From Pseudonocardia cypriaca (GTDB taxonomy: Bacteria; Actinomycetota; Actinomycetes; Mycobacteriales; Pseudonocardiaceae): 64,000 bases of DNA. The position numbers and the translations under genes are program-made. Under the pieces are notes generated by a model. That model was not told where the DNA came from. It did not search any database and saw only the letters and a program-made list of their open reading frames with translations. Where the stretch lies: positions 1,736,001 through 1,800,000 of the forward strand of contig NZ_VFPH01000002.1 in assembly GCF_006717045.1 (NCBI RefSeq). The letters run 5' to 3'. Shown piece by piece: positions 1 to 9,424 of the stretch. The stretch's first letter is position 1. Each line of letters begins with the position of its first letter.

Positions 1-3000
1 GTCGCACCCCGCGGAGCCGGTGGCCGTGCTGCGGGTGCGGCGCCCGTCCTGCGCGGCGCTCGCCTCGGCGGACCCGTGCACGGTGCCGGTGCAGCCGGCA
101 TCGGGGCAGACGACCTGCGAACCGGACCGGCCGGTGCCGGTGGAGCCGGGGATCGTCTTCGGCTTCTTGCCTTCCGTCTGCCCGGCATTGCGCTCGACCG
201 TGGTGGCGGCGTCGCTGGCCACCGCGCACCCGCCCGCGGCGGCGGTGCAGCTCGCGTCCGTGCGCGACTTGCCGGCCAGGCCGGAGGTGGCCCCGGTGGT
301 GGTGGCGGTGCAGCCCGGTCCGGTGCACTGCGCCATCGCCGAGGACTGGGAGATCGCGGCGGGCGCGTCGGTGACCGGCTTCGCGGCCAGCTCCGCGGCC
401 TCAGTGGCGGTCTTGCGTGCCTCGGCCGCAGTCTTGGCGGCGTCGGCGGCGGTCTTCTTCTGTGCGGCGGTCGCGCCCGGGCGGGCGGCGACCTTCGCAG
501 CCTGCGCGGCGAGCCGCTCGGCCTCGGTGGCCTGCGTCTCAGCCTGCTTCGCTGCCTCGTTCTGCTGCTCCGCGACGATGTCGGCCACGACCTGGCCGGA
601 GCCCGCGGTCGAGCTGGTCTGCGCCCGGCAACCGGACTGGCCGCTGGTGCAGGTAGCGCTGCTGGTGGAGACACCCTCCGGTGGGCCGCGCGCCCCGTTT
701 CCGTCGTTCACCGCCGACGGTCCATCACCGCCGGTCACCGAAGTGCGCGCCGTACCCGTGCACACCGTGCCGGAGGCACAGTCCATCGTCGCTGAGGCCA
801 TCGTCCAGCTCGAGGCGCCCGGGACCGTCGGCCCACCCGAGTTCGCGGACGAACCCGGCGCGGTCGGTGCGGGCGGGGTCACCGGCTGGTCCTGACCCGT
901 GCCCTGCTCCTCGGCCGGCACCTGATCCCCGGTCGTCTCCGAGGACACGGTCGCGTTCGCGGTCGAGCGGGCCTGCACCAGCGGGGCGATCACGTTCGCG
1001 TCCGGACCGGACGAGGCACCGGAGTTGGTGACCGCCTGGCACACCCCGCCCGAGACACCCTCACAGGAGCCCTCGGAACGGGAACCGCGCGGCTCGGGGG
1101 ACACACTCGGGTCGGTCGCCGAGGCCGAGCTGGTCACCTTCCCGGTGCAGGCCGCCTGACCCTCGCAGAGCAGGGAGGCACCCGCGGCCGACGCGGCCGA
1201 CGGACCCGCCGGCATCCGGGCGGTGTTCACGGGTTGCGCCTTGCCGTCCTGCGGGGCGGCCGACAGCGCCAGCGCCGCACCCGGCCCGGTCGAGGCCGTG
1301 GACACCGACTGCACCTGGCAACCACCCGTGCCACCGGTGCAGGAGGCCTTGCCCTCCGACCTGCGCGGCGTCCCGTTCGCCACCGCACCATCCCACGCTG
1401 TGGTGGTGGTGCGCACCGAACCCGAACAGGCCGTGCCCGCCTCGCAGGCCAGGCTCGCCGACGAGGTCGAGGTCGACGACGGACCCGACAGGGACTGCCC
1501 CGGCAGCGGCTTGCCTGTGTTCGGGTCCACCGCCACGAAGTCCGGGGCGCTGGAGGCGGCCGAGGACGTCTCCCCGGCACAGCCACCGGCGGTCACCGTG
1601 CACTCGGTGGTGGCGGAGGTGCCGCGGGCGTGCGGGCTCACCGCGGTGTCGCGGGCGCTGGTCGAGCTCGACGCGGAGCCGCCGCACTCGGTGGCCGCAC
1701 CGGAGCAGTGCACCGAGCCGGTCGCGTGCGACACGCTCACCGGACCCGACACCACCGCCGCCCCGGACGCCGGGTCGGCCTCGGCCGGGTCCCGATCGGC
1801 CACCGTGGTGTCCGCCGCGGTCGAGCAGCTCCCACCCGCGCCGTGCGCGGTGCAGGACGAGGTACCGGCGGAGTCGCGCACACCCTTGACGTCACCCGAG
1901 GCGCCACCGGAGGTGCTGCTCTTACCCGACGCCACACAGCTGGCGGCCGCGCACACCGTCTCGGCCCCGGCCGTGCTGGAAGCGGTCAACTCCCGGGTGG
2001 CCGGCTTCACGGCGCCGGTCAGCTCGTTCCAAGACGGCTCCGTAGCGCGGTCGGACACCTGCGAGTTCGACTCGACCCCACAGCCGCCGGCCTTCGCCTC
2101 ACACGAGGAGGAAGCCTTGGTGGTGCGCACCGGCGCACCCGCACCCGCGGTCGCCGGGGTGCCGGTCACGGTGCCGGTGGTGGCGCTGGACGCCTTCCCG
2201 CTGCAGCCCGCGGTGTCGCAGTCCAGGTTCGCGCCGGCCGAGCTGGACGCGGTGGCATCGCCATCGGTCAGCGACGCGGGCCGCACCGCGCCGGACAGAC
2301 TCGCCCGCCAGTCGTCCTGCTCGCCGGCCTGGCTGTCCACCTCGGTGCTGCTGAAAGCCTCACAGCCGCTGCCCGCCGACTCACACGACGCGCTACCCGA
2401 GCTCTTGCGCTCCGCCCCCGCAGCCACCCCACGCCCGCTGCCCGCGGTGCTGGTGGTGCCGGTGCCGCTGCAGCCCGCCTCGCAGTCGACCTCGACCACC
2501 GCGTCACTGCGACCCGCGCTACCGGCCGAGTCCTCGTCGTCGGCGCCGGACTGGCTACGGGTCGAGCAGCCGCCACCAGAGACCGCGCACTCCGCCTTGC
2601 CGTTGGTGGCCGACTCCGGCCCACCCCGCTTCGCAGCAGCCGCCTTGCCCGCGGCCGTGGTGTCGGTACCGGTCTTGTGGCCGGCGTCGGTGGTGCTGCT
2701 CGCCGACCCGGTGCACTTGCCGCTGCAGTCCACCCCGGCATCGGCGACGACCTCGTCGGTGGAGTCCTCGTCACCAAGGTCCACGCTGCTGCGCGTGCCG
2801 CACCCACCCGCGCCTTCGCAGTGCGCGGTGCTGCTGCCCTGCCGGCGCGCCTGGTCGTTGTCCTCCGCGGCGGCGGAGGCCGCCTGGGCCGCCGGGCGCT
2901 CGCTGCCCGACCCGGTGCTGCTGCTGTCACAGCTGCCACCCGCGGTGTCACAACCGGCCTCGGCGCCCTCGCGGTCGGCGTAGGAGTCGGTGCCACACGC

Positions 3001-6000
3001 CCCGGTGCACGCCGCCCGCGCGGCCGTCCGCCGCTGCACAGACTCCGCCGCCGCGTCCGCTCGCCTCGGGTCCGCCGGCGCCGCCCCGTCCCGGGCCGGC
3101 CCGGAACTCTCGCTGCGACACGACCCGCCACCGGACTCGCACTCCGCCGACGCGCCATCCCGATCCGCGCGACTCGACTGCCCGCACCCGCTCGCCGCGC
3201 CCTCGCACCGCGCGGACGCCTTCGTGATCTCACCGTCGACGCCACGGCTGGACGCACTACTCCCACAACCCGTGGTGTCACAGGACGCCTCGGCCTTCGA
3301 CCCACCCGACTCCGAGGACGCGCCGCACCCCGAGGACACCCCCGACAGGCACACCTTCCGCTCCGAGTCCCGCTTCCCGTCCGCGGACTCCGACGCCGAC
3401 CCGCACGCGGTGAACGCCCCATCCGAACCACAACCCGCAGCGGCGCCCTCACCGTCCAGGTCGTCCTCCGACACCGTCTCCACGTGCCGGTCGGTGGCAT
3501 CCATCAACTCGTCGGTGGACTCGTAAACCTCATCACGCTGCTTCTCGAACGCCTTCACGTTCTTCTTGTGCGCAGCCGCGCTCACCTCACCCGAGGCAAC
3601 CTTCTTCTCCTCGGCCTTCAGCTTCTTCTCACCGTCATCGAGCTTCTTGTGCCCATCGACGACCTCGTCGACCAACTCCGCCCGGTCCTGCGACAGCTCC
3701 GCGCGCTCCGACTCGTACTGCTGCTGCAACTTCTGGTGCGCGGCGACCTGCTTGTCGTAGTCAGCCTTGCTGGCCTTGCCCGACGCGACATCCTTCTTCG
3801 TCTGCTCGAGCTTCTTCTCACTGCTGTCGACCTTGATCCGGTCCTCGAGCACCCGCTCGGTCCGCTCCGACGAATCCTCGGACTCCCACCCGTCCTCGTC
3901 GTCCTCATCGCGTGGGGGCGCGCGGGAACGGGTGTCGGACAACTCCCGCGACGACAACTTCGACACCTCACGCGACGAGCAACCATCCTCACCGCACAAC
4001 TGCTCACGCTCGTCGGCGTCCATCCCGGCCAGGGCCTTCTTCACCTGACCCTCATCACCCGACGCCAACAGCTTCGCCGCGGCCTTCCCATCCTCGGCCT
4101 CGGCCTCGTCGACCCGCTTCACATCCTCATCGGAGACGCGGCCGTGCTCGCCGGCCACCCGGGCGGCGTCGCGCACCAGGCTCTTGACCGTCTTGCCGAC
4201 ATCCCCGTCGACCTTGCCAATCGCCACGTCGCGGGCCAGCTCACCGGCCCGCTCGACCAGGCGCCGCACATCCCCACGCCGGCCCTTCTCGCCCTTGCCC
4301 TTGCCCTTGCCCTTGTCGTCGCCGGCCAGCGCGGACTCGATCCGCTCCGACACCGCACGCCGCAACTCCGACGAAGCCCGGTCAGCCTTCTTGCCCACCG
4401 CCTCATCCGAGCCGTCGCCACGACGCGAGCCGACCTTCTCGGCGATCTCACCGGCCAGCTCCGCCCACTCCTCGGCGCGCTCCCCCGAACCGGACTTCTT
4501 CTCCTCCGACCGCGCCTTCTCCACCAGATCCTGCACCCGACGACCGGCCCGCTCGCCACGGTCGCCGTCGTCCTCGCCCGAACGAGCGGCGCGCTCCACC
4601 AGCTCCGCCAGCGCCTTGCCCGAGCCGCGTTCGCCCGCCGAACCGGCGACGCGCTCGGCCACCCGACGGCCGGACTCCGCCTCGTCGTCCCCACGCTCGG
4701 CGCGCGCCTTCCGCGCCCGCTCGGACAGCTCCTTGACTACGCCCCGTAGCCGCTCCCCGGTGTCGCCCTTCTTCGCCGAGCGGTTGCCCTCGCCGGCCTC
4801 GTCGCCGTCACGGTCCCGCTCCGACCGCGCGTCCTCGGCCTTCCCGGCAAGATCCTTCGCCAGGCGCCGTACCGCGCCCTCGATGTCGTCGCCGGCCTTC
4901 GACGCCCGCCCGCGGAGCTCCTTGGCCGACCGTCGCGCCTCGTCCTCGGCGCCGGCGTTCTCGTCGCCGTCGGGCCCGGCGCGGCCGTCCTTCTTCTTGC
5001 GCGCGTCCTTCCCGCCGTCGCCGTCCGCGCGATCCGCGGTCCGGGCGGCGTCGCCGAGGGCGTCCTCGGCCGCCTTCCGAGCCTTCTCCCCGGCCTTCTC
5101 GGACTTGTCCCGCGCCTCACCCAGCGCCTCGCGCACCCGCTCCCGGACGGCCTCGCGCACACCCTTGCCGTCGCCGCGCTCGGCCGCGTCGTCGTCCTTC
5201 GAGCCGGCCCCGCCGCGCGCGTGCTCGCCATCCTCGCCGTCGGAGTCGGCGCGTTCGCGGCGGTCCCGATTCGCGCCCTCGCCGACCGAGTCGTCCCGCG
5301 CGGAGTCACTCCCCAGGGACTCCCGCTGCCCGGACTTCCGGTCCTCCGAATCGCGCCGCTCCGAATCGCGGCTGTCGCTTCGCACCTGATCCTGATCGGC
5401 CGAGTCGTCCTGCTTGCGGCTCGCCTCGCGCTCGCGCTCGCCGCGTTCCGAACCCGAACGCTCCTCGGCCTCGTCCTTCTCGCCGGCGTCGCGCTCCCCC
5501 GACTCCGCACGCTCACGCGGCCGGTCGGACTCCTCGCGGTCCTTCTTCTTCTCGGACTTCCCGGGCTTCTCCGACTTCTCAGCCTTCTCGCCCTTGCCCG
5601 ACTTCTCATCGGACTTCTTGTCCGACTTCTCCTCGTCCTTGCCGGACTTCTTCTCGGACTTGTCCGACATCTTCTCGGACTTCTCGTCCTTCTTCTCGGA
5701 CTTCTTGCCATCCTCGCCGGACTTCTTCTCCGACTTCTCGGACTTCTTGTCGTCCTTCTTGTCGGACTTCTCTTCCTTCTTGTCCGACTTCTTCTCGGAC
5801 TTGTCGTCCGACTTCTTCTCACTCTTATCGGACTTCTCGGACTTCTTCTCGCTCTTGCCGGACTTCTTGTCCGACCCGCCGCCCGAGTCGCCATCGCCAT
5901 CGCCACCCTGCCTGCTGCTCGCACCTCCCTTCATCAGGCTCTGCTGGACGGCCATCGCCGGCACCACCGCCGCCGCGGACGCGGGCGTCGCGAGGAACGC

Positions 6001-6162
6001 CGCACCGATCCACAGCACCGCGACCGCACCGGCGAGGGTGCACAGCCACCGCACCGCCCGCCACGCCCTGTCGGCCATCGAGAGCCGCAGCCGGACGGCG
6101 TCGACGTCAGCGCACAGGGCGAGGCCGGCGGCCCCACCCTCGTGCACTGACACCTGACCCAT
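1..6162 (-). CDS. Giant exported cysteine-pair repeat protein (partial, C-terminus beyond left edge)
   Basis: One minus-strand frame is open from ATG at 6162 to base 1 (2,054 codons); I checked every forward TTA, CTA and TCA triplet and none falls in this frame. The start has GGAG 8 nt upstream. Residues 29-63 form a signal peptide: RAWRAVRW, a hydrophobic core, then TPASA before AA; ATG 6078 is an alternative start. Residues about 77-195 are nearly all Lys, Ser, Glu and Asp. Residues about 195-720 are charged, Ala/Glu/Arg-rich. A coiled coil follows at about 780-890. From about 909 on, at least 27 Cys pairs recur in Ser/Thr/Ala/Gly-rich sequence; from the sixth pair on, C-x(3-6)-C loops alternate with C-x(5-8)-C loops, most of the latter with GG or G before the second Cys. 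A second coiled coil lies at about 1857-1930. I recognise no enzyme domain. A surface or matrix role is inference. The frame choice is strong. Confidence 0.88.
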   Translation of the reverse strand, partial: MGQVSVHEGGAAGLALCADVDAVRLRLSMADRAWRAVRWLCTLAGAVAVLWIGAAFLATPASAAAVVPAMAVQQSLMKGGASSRQGGDGDGDSGGGSDKKSGKSEKKSEKSDKSEKKSDDKSEKKSDKKEEKSDKKDDKKSEKSEKKSGEDGKKSEKKDEKSEKMSDKSEKKSGKDEEKSDKKSDEKSGKGEKAEKSEKPGKSEKKKDREESDRPRERAESGERDAGEKDEAEERSGSERGEREREASRKQDDSADQDQVRSDSRDSERRDSEDRKSGQRESLGSDSARDDSVGEGANRDRRERADSDGEDGEHARGGAGSKDDDAAERGDGKGVREAVRERVREALGEARDKSEKAGEKARKAAEDALGDAARTADRADGDGGKDARKKKDGRAGPDGDENAGAEDEARRSAKELRGRASKAGDDIEGAVRRLAKDLAGKAEDARSERDRDGDEAGEGNRSAKKGDTGERLRGVVKELSERARKARAERGDDEAESGRRVAERVAGSAGERGSGKALAELVERAARSGEDDGDRGERAGRRVQDLVEKARSEEKKSGSGERAEEWAELAGEIAEKVGSRRGDGSDEAVGKKADRASSELRRAVSERIESALAGDDKGKGKGKGEKGRRGDVRRLVERAGELARDVAIGKVDGDVGKTVKSLVRDAARVAGEHGRVSDEDVKRVDEAEAEDGKAAAKLLASGDEGQVKKALAGMDADEREQLCGEDGCSSREVSKLSSRELSDTRSRAPPRDEDDEDGWESEDSSERTERVLEDRIKVDSSEKKLEQTKKDVASGKASKADYDKQVAAHQKLQQQYESERAELSQDRAELVDEVVDGHKKLDDGEKKLKAEEKKVASGEVSAAAHKKNVKAFEKQRDEVYESTDELMDATDRHVETVSEDDLDGEGAAAGCGSDGAFTACGSASESADGKRDSERKVCLSGVSSGCGASSESGGSKAEASCDTTGCGSSASSRGVDGEITKASARCEGAASGCGQSSRADRDGASAECESGGGSCRSESSGPARDGAAPADPRRADAAAESVQRRTAARAACTGACGTDSYADREGAEAGCDTAGGSCDSSSTGSGSERPAAQAASAAAEDNDQARRQGSSTAHCEGAGGCGTRSSVDLGDEDSTDEVVADAGVDCSGKCTGSASSTTDAGHKTGTDTTAAGKAAAAKRGGPESATNGKAECAVSGGGCSTRSQSGADDEDSAGSAGRSDAVVEVDCEAGCSGTGTTSTAGSGRGVAAGAERKSSGSASCESAGSGCEAFSSTEVDSQAGEQDDWRASLSGAVRPASLTDGDATASSSAGANLDCDTAGCSGKASSATTGTVTGTPATAGAGAPVRTTKASSSCEAKAGGCGVESNSQVSDRATEPSWNELTGAVKPATRELTASSTAGAETVCAAASCVASGKSSTSGGASGDVKGVRDSAGTSSCTAHGAGGSCSTAADTTVADRDPAEADPASGAAVVSGPVSVSHATGSVHCSGAATECGGSASSSTSARDTAVSPHARGTSATTECTVTAGGCAGETSSAASSAPDFVAVDPNTGKPLPGQSLSGPSSTSTSSASLACEAGTACSGSVRTTTTAWDGAVANGTPRRSEGKASCTGGTGGCQVQSVSTASTGPGAALALSAAPQDGKAQPVNTARMPAGPSAASAAGASLLCEGQAACTGKVTSSASATDPSVSPEPRGSRSEGSCEGVSGGVCQAVTNSGASSGPDANVIAPLVQARSTANATVSSETTGDQVPAEEQGTGQDQPVTPPAPTAPGSSANSGGPTVPGASSWTMASATMDCASGTVCTGTARTSVTGGDGPSAVNDGNGARGPPEGVSTSSATCTSGQSGCRAQTSSTAGSGQVVADIVAEQQNEAAKQAETQATEAERLAAQAAKVAARPGATAAQKKTAADAAKTAAEARKTATEAAELAAKPVTDAPAAISQSSAMAQCTGPGCTATTTGATSGLAGKSRTDASCTAAAGGCAVASDAATTVERNAGQTEGKKPKTIPGSTGTGRSGSQVVCPDAGCTGTVHGSAEASAAQDGRRTRSTATGSAGCD

Positions 6163-6487
6163 GACGGAAGCTCCAGACGTTGGCCGCTGTACGCGGAGGA
6201 GGAGGAGGAAGGCAGATCCAGGAGGACTCGCGGCCGGGAACCGGCACGCGAACGTCCGGGCAGCGGCCATCGGTACACGTCGCGCCTGAGGCGAGCGACC
6301 TGCCGTGGCTCGATGCCACGCCCCTGCCTGGCCGCCGGTCGCGAGTCGTCAGCAACCGGCCGGGCCCGGTGAGGGCAGCCACCAGGTTGGCTGCTTTCCC
6401 CGTACGCCGGGCGCCCACGGAATGACTGCTGCCTGGCTTCTACATGACATTTAGGTGAAGCGATGCGAGTGGTCCCCGTCACAATTC
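6163..6487. other. Intergenic region between nuoN and the giant gene
   Basis: These 325 bases hold no convincing gene. Short open frames on both strands lack sensible composition and a ribosome binding site. The minus strand must carry the leader of the giant gene, including GGAG at 6171-6174. No strong terminator hairpin after nuoN was seen, so read-through from the nuo operon is possible. Confidence 0.5.
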
Positions 6488-7921
6488 TCAGGGCATGGTG
6501 GAGAGGGGCTGGGTCGCCATCAGTGGCAGGACGACCCCTCCCAGCACCCCGAGGAGCACCGCGAGGCCCGCGCACGCGTAGGCGGTGACGGCCGACCACG
6601 TGCCGGCCGGCTGCAACGCGGCCGGATCTGAGTCGGCGCTGCGGAAGGTGGGCACGATCCAGCGCAGGTAGTAGAAGACGCTCGCGACCGTGTTGACGAT
6701 CGCGAGAATCGCGAGCCACGCGAACCCACCGTCGACGGCGGCGGTGAACACGACGAGCTTCCCGACGAAAACCGCGGTGGGCGGCGTCCCGATCAACCCG
6801 AAGAGGCAGACGGCGAGCGCGCCGGCCAGCGCCGGATTCCGCCGCGCCATCCCGCGGTAGTCCTCGATCGTGCGGGCGTGCGGGAGCTCGGCCACCACGG
6901 CGAACGCACCGAGGTTCGTGACGGCGTATCCGGCGACGTAGTAGAGCAGCGCCGGCTGCGCGAGATCGGAACGGCCCGCGACCGCGATGGCGATCAGCAG
7001 GTAGCCGACCTGGCTGATCGTCGAATACGCGAGGAGCCGCTGGACCGTGGTCTGGAAGAACGCTGCGAGATTGCCGAGCGTCATCGACCCGGCGGCGAGC
7101 ACGGCGACCAGCAACGGCCAATCGAGGGCGTCCGCCGGAACTGCGACCGACAGCAGCCGGTACATCGCCACGAGGCCACCGATCTTGGGAATCGTGGTGA
7201 CGATCGCGGCCACGGCGGGCGGGGTGCCGTCGGTGACGTCCGGAACCCAGAAATGGCCCGGTACTCCACCGATCTTGAACAACAGCCCGGCGAGCACGGC
7301 GACCAGACCCACTCCGGCCGCCGCGACGGGCGCGGCGGCGAGCCCTTCTCGCAGTGCGCCGTATCCGGTGGCTCGCCCGACGCCATAGAGGATGGCCGTG
7401 CCGGTGAGCATCGCGACGCCGAGGAACGCCCCCGACAGGTAGTACTTCAGCGCGGCCTCGGTGCCGAGCGCGCTCCCGTCCCAGCCAGCGAGGGCGTAGA
7501 ACGGCACGCTGGCGAGCAGGAAGGCGGCGAGCAGCAGCAGGAGGTCGTTCGCGCCGGCGAGCAGGACCGTGCCCAGCGCGCCGAGCTGGAGCAGCACCAC
7601 GAACTCGGTCTCGCGCCGGTGCCCGGTCGTCGCGTCGACGGAGAGCGCCAGCGCCACGAGGACGGCGACCAGCACGATCGCACGCGTCACGTTGGTGGGC
7701 GTGTCGACGGCGTATGCGGCGCCGAACACGAGCTCGTCGGGCCGGGTGGCGGCGACGGCGGTGGCGACGAGCCCGGCAACGGCCGCGGCCGCGGCGAGGA
7801 GCCGCACGAGCCACTGCCTGGTGCGGGGCAGCCAGGCACCCAGCAACAGCCCGATGACGGCCGCGCCGAGCAGGAGGAGCTCCGGCAGCAGCGCCGCCGG
7901 GTTCTCGTTCATGCCGTTCAC
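6488..7921 (-). CDS. nuoN: NADH-quinone oxidoreductase subunit N, antiporter-like
   Basis: This 477-residue, almost wholly hydrophobic protein is one of the three Mrp-antiporter-like proton-channel subunits of the complex I membrane arm. The family signature is clear: a lysine-bearing LKYYLSGAF helix, then LFKIGGVPGHFWVPDV and TTIPKIGGLVAMYRLL, so the key channel lysines are present. Length is normal for NuoN. It starts at GTG 7921, overlapping the nuoM stop by four bases (GTGA); an in-frame ATG at 7912 is an alternative. It is the last gene of the reduced nuo operon. Confidence 0.95.
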   Translation of the reverse strand: MNGMNENPAALLPELLLLGAAVIGLLLGAWLPRTRQWLVRLLAAAAAVAGLVATAVAATRPDELVFGAAYAVDTPTNVTRAIVLVAVLVALALSVDATTGHRRETEFVVLLQLGALGTVLLAGANDLLLLLAAFLLASVPFYALAGWDGSALGTEAALKYYLSGAFLGVAMLTGTAILYGVGRATGYGALREGLAAAPVAAAGVGLVAVLAGLLFKIGGVPGHFWVPDVTDGTPPAVAAIVTTIPKIGGLVAMYRLLSVAVPADALDWPLLVAVLAAGSMTLGNLAAFFQTTVQRLLAYSTISQVGYLLIAIAVAGRSDLAQPALLYYVAGYAVTNLGAFAVVAELPHARTIEDYRGMARRNPALAGALAVCLFGLIGTPPTAVFVGKLVVFTAAVDGGFAWLAILAIVNTVASVFYYLRWIVPTFRSADSDPAALQPAGTWSAVTAYACAGLAVLLGVLGGVVLPLMATQPLSTMP

Positions 7922-9420
7922 CGGGTGACCAGCTCCACGAGCGCGCGCGACGCCGGCTCGATCACGTCGAGCAGGAACCGGGGCAGCACGCCGATCACGG
8001 TGGCGAGCACCAGCAGCGGGACGATCGCGGCGGTCTCGCTGGCGTGCAGGTCGGCGAACGGCCGCGGCGTGCCCGGCGCGTCCGGGAGGCGTTCCGGGCC
8101 GAGGAACACGCGCTGCAGCGCGCGGAGGAACAGCGCTGCGGTGACGAGGATGCCGACGACGGCCAGCGCGGTGGCGACCGGCGCCGACGCCAACGCGCCG
8201 GTGAAGATCTGGAACTCGGCGATGAACCCGGCGAACCCGGGGAGCCCGAGCGAGGCGAACGCGGCCACGGCGAACACGCCCGCGAAGCGCGGCATCCGAG
8301 CCGCGAGCCCGGAGTACGCGGCCATGTCGTAGGTGTGGCCACGGTCGTGGAGCACGCCGGTGAGCAGGAACAGCGCACCGGTGATGAGGCCGTGCGCGAC
8401 CATCTGCGTCACCGCGCCGGTGGTGGCCAGCTGCCGGGCCTGCTCGTCACTGCCGGTGACGATCCCGGCCGCGCCGACTCCGAGGAGCACGTAGCCCATG
8501 TGGTTCACGGAGGTGTAGGCGATCATCCGCTTGATGTCGGTCTGGGCCAGCGCGACCAGTGCCCCGTAGAGCACCGACACGACGCCGACGACGACCGCGA
8601 TCACCGCGTACTGGCGCCACGTGCCGGGCAGGATCGGCATCGCGATCCGCACGAAGCCGTACGTGCCCATCTTCAGCAGGATCCCGGCGAGGATCGCCGA
8701 GCCCGTGGCAGGCGCCTCGGTGTGGGCGGGCGGGAGCCAGGTGTGGAACGGCACGGTCGGCGTCTTCACCGCGAGCCCGATCCCGATCGCGAGCAGCGCG
8801 AACGCGGCCACCGGCCCGCCGCCGGCGAGCGGGTCGGCGGCGACGAGCTCGACGACGTCGAACGTGTGCGGCTCCGCGGCGAGGTACAGCACGATGAAGC
8901 CGAGCAGCAGGGCGAGCGACCCGAGGAACGTGTAGAGGAAGAACTTCAGGGCCGCCGCGCGCGCCCGCTCGCCGTGCCCCCAGCCTGCGATCAGGAAGTA
9001 CATGAACACGATCGACAGGTCGAAGAAGAGGAAGAAGAGGATGAGGTCCAGGGCGACGAACAGCCCCAGCGACACCGTCTGCAGTGCGAGGAACAGCGCG
9101 ACGTAGCTCTTCACCCCGCGGTTCTCACGCAGGGCGAACACCGCGCACGCCAGGAAGAGCACCGCGGTCAGCGCGACGAGCGGGAGCGACAGCCCGTCGA
9201 CGCCGACGTGGTAGGAGATGCCGACCGTCGGCATCCAGGCCACCCGTTCCTCGAACCGGAAACCGCTGCCGGGCGCGAGCCACACCGCGACGACCAGCGC
9301 GAGGTCCACGGCACTCACCAGCACCCACGCGCCGGTGAACAGCCGCCGCGGCGCGGTGGCCGGCACCAGCAGCAGGGCAGCGGCCACCACCGCGGGCAGG
9401 AACACGATCACCGATAGCAC
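7918..9420 (-). CDS. nuoM: NADH-quinone oxidoreductase subunit M, antiporter-like
   Basis: This 500-residue membrane subunit contains LKFFLYTFLGS and KTPTVPFHTWLPPAHTEAP, the classical NuoM channel signatures with the conserved lysine. The TM5 acidic residue, Glu in most NuoM proteins, appears to be Asp here (FFDLSIVFMYFLI), a conservative swap worth checking. It starts at GTG 9420 with GAGGTGA just upstream and sits 4 bases after the nuoL stop. Together with NuoL and NuoN it forms the proton-pumping part of the arm. Confidence 0.95.
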   Translation of the reverse strand: MLSVIVFLPAVVAAALLLVPATAPRRLFTGAWVLVSAVDLALVVAVWLAPGSGFRFEERVAWMPTVGISYHVGVDGLSLPLVALTAVLFLACAVFALRENRGVKSYVALFLALQTVSLGLFVALDLILFFLFFDLSIVFMYFLIAGWGHGERARAAALKFFLYTFLGSLALLLGFIVLYLAAEPHTFDVVELVAADPLAGGGPVAAFALLAIGIGLAVKTPTVPFHTWLPPAHTEAPATGSAILAGILLKMGTYGFVRIAMPILPGTWRQYAVIAVVVGVVSVLYGALVALAQTDIKRMIAYTSVNHMGYVLLGVGAAGIVTGSDEQARQLATTGAVTQMVAHGLITGALFLLTGVLHDRGHTYDMAAYSGLAARMPRFAGVFAVAAFASLGLPGFAGFIAEFQIFTGALASAPVATALAVVGILVTAALFLRALQRVFLGPERLPDAPGTPRPFADLHASETAAIVPLLVLATVIGVLPRFLLDVIEPASRALVELVTR

Positions 9421-9424
9421 TGGC

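Noticed and set aside
1234..4749. Plus-strand open frame of about 1,170 codons
   Set aside because: Arg/Gly/Ala-only composition without domains, and it is antisense to the giant minus-strand gene, which has a signal peptide, ribosome site and coding-like third positions.
6180..6425. Short plus-strand open frame between nuoN and the giant gene
   Set aside because: No ribosome site, and Arg/Pro-rich content without recognisable motifs.
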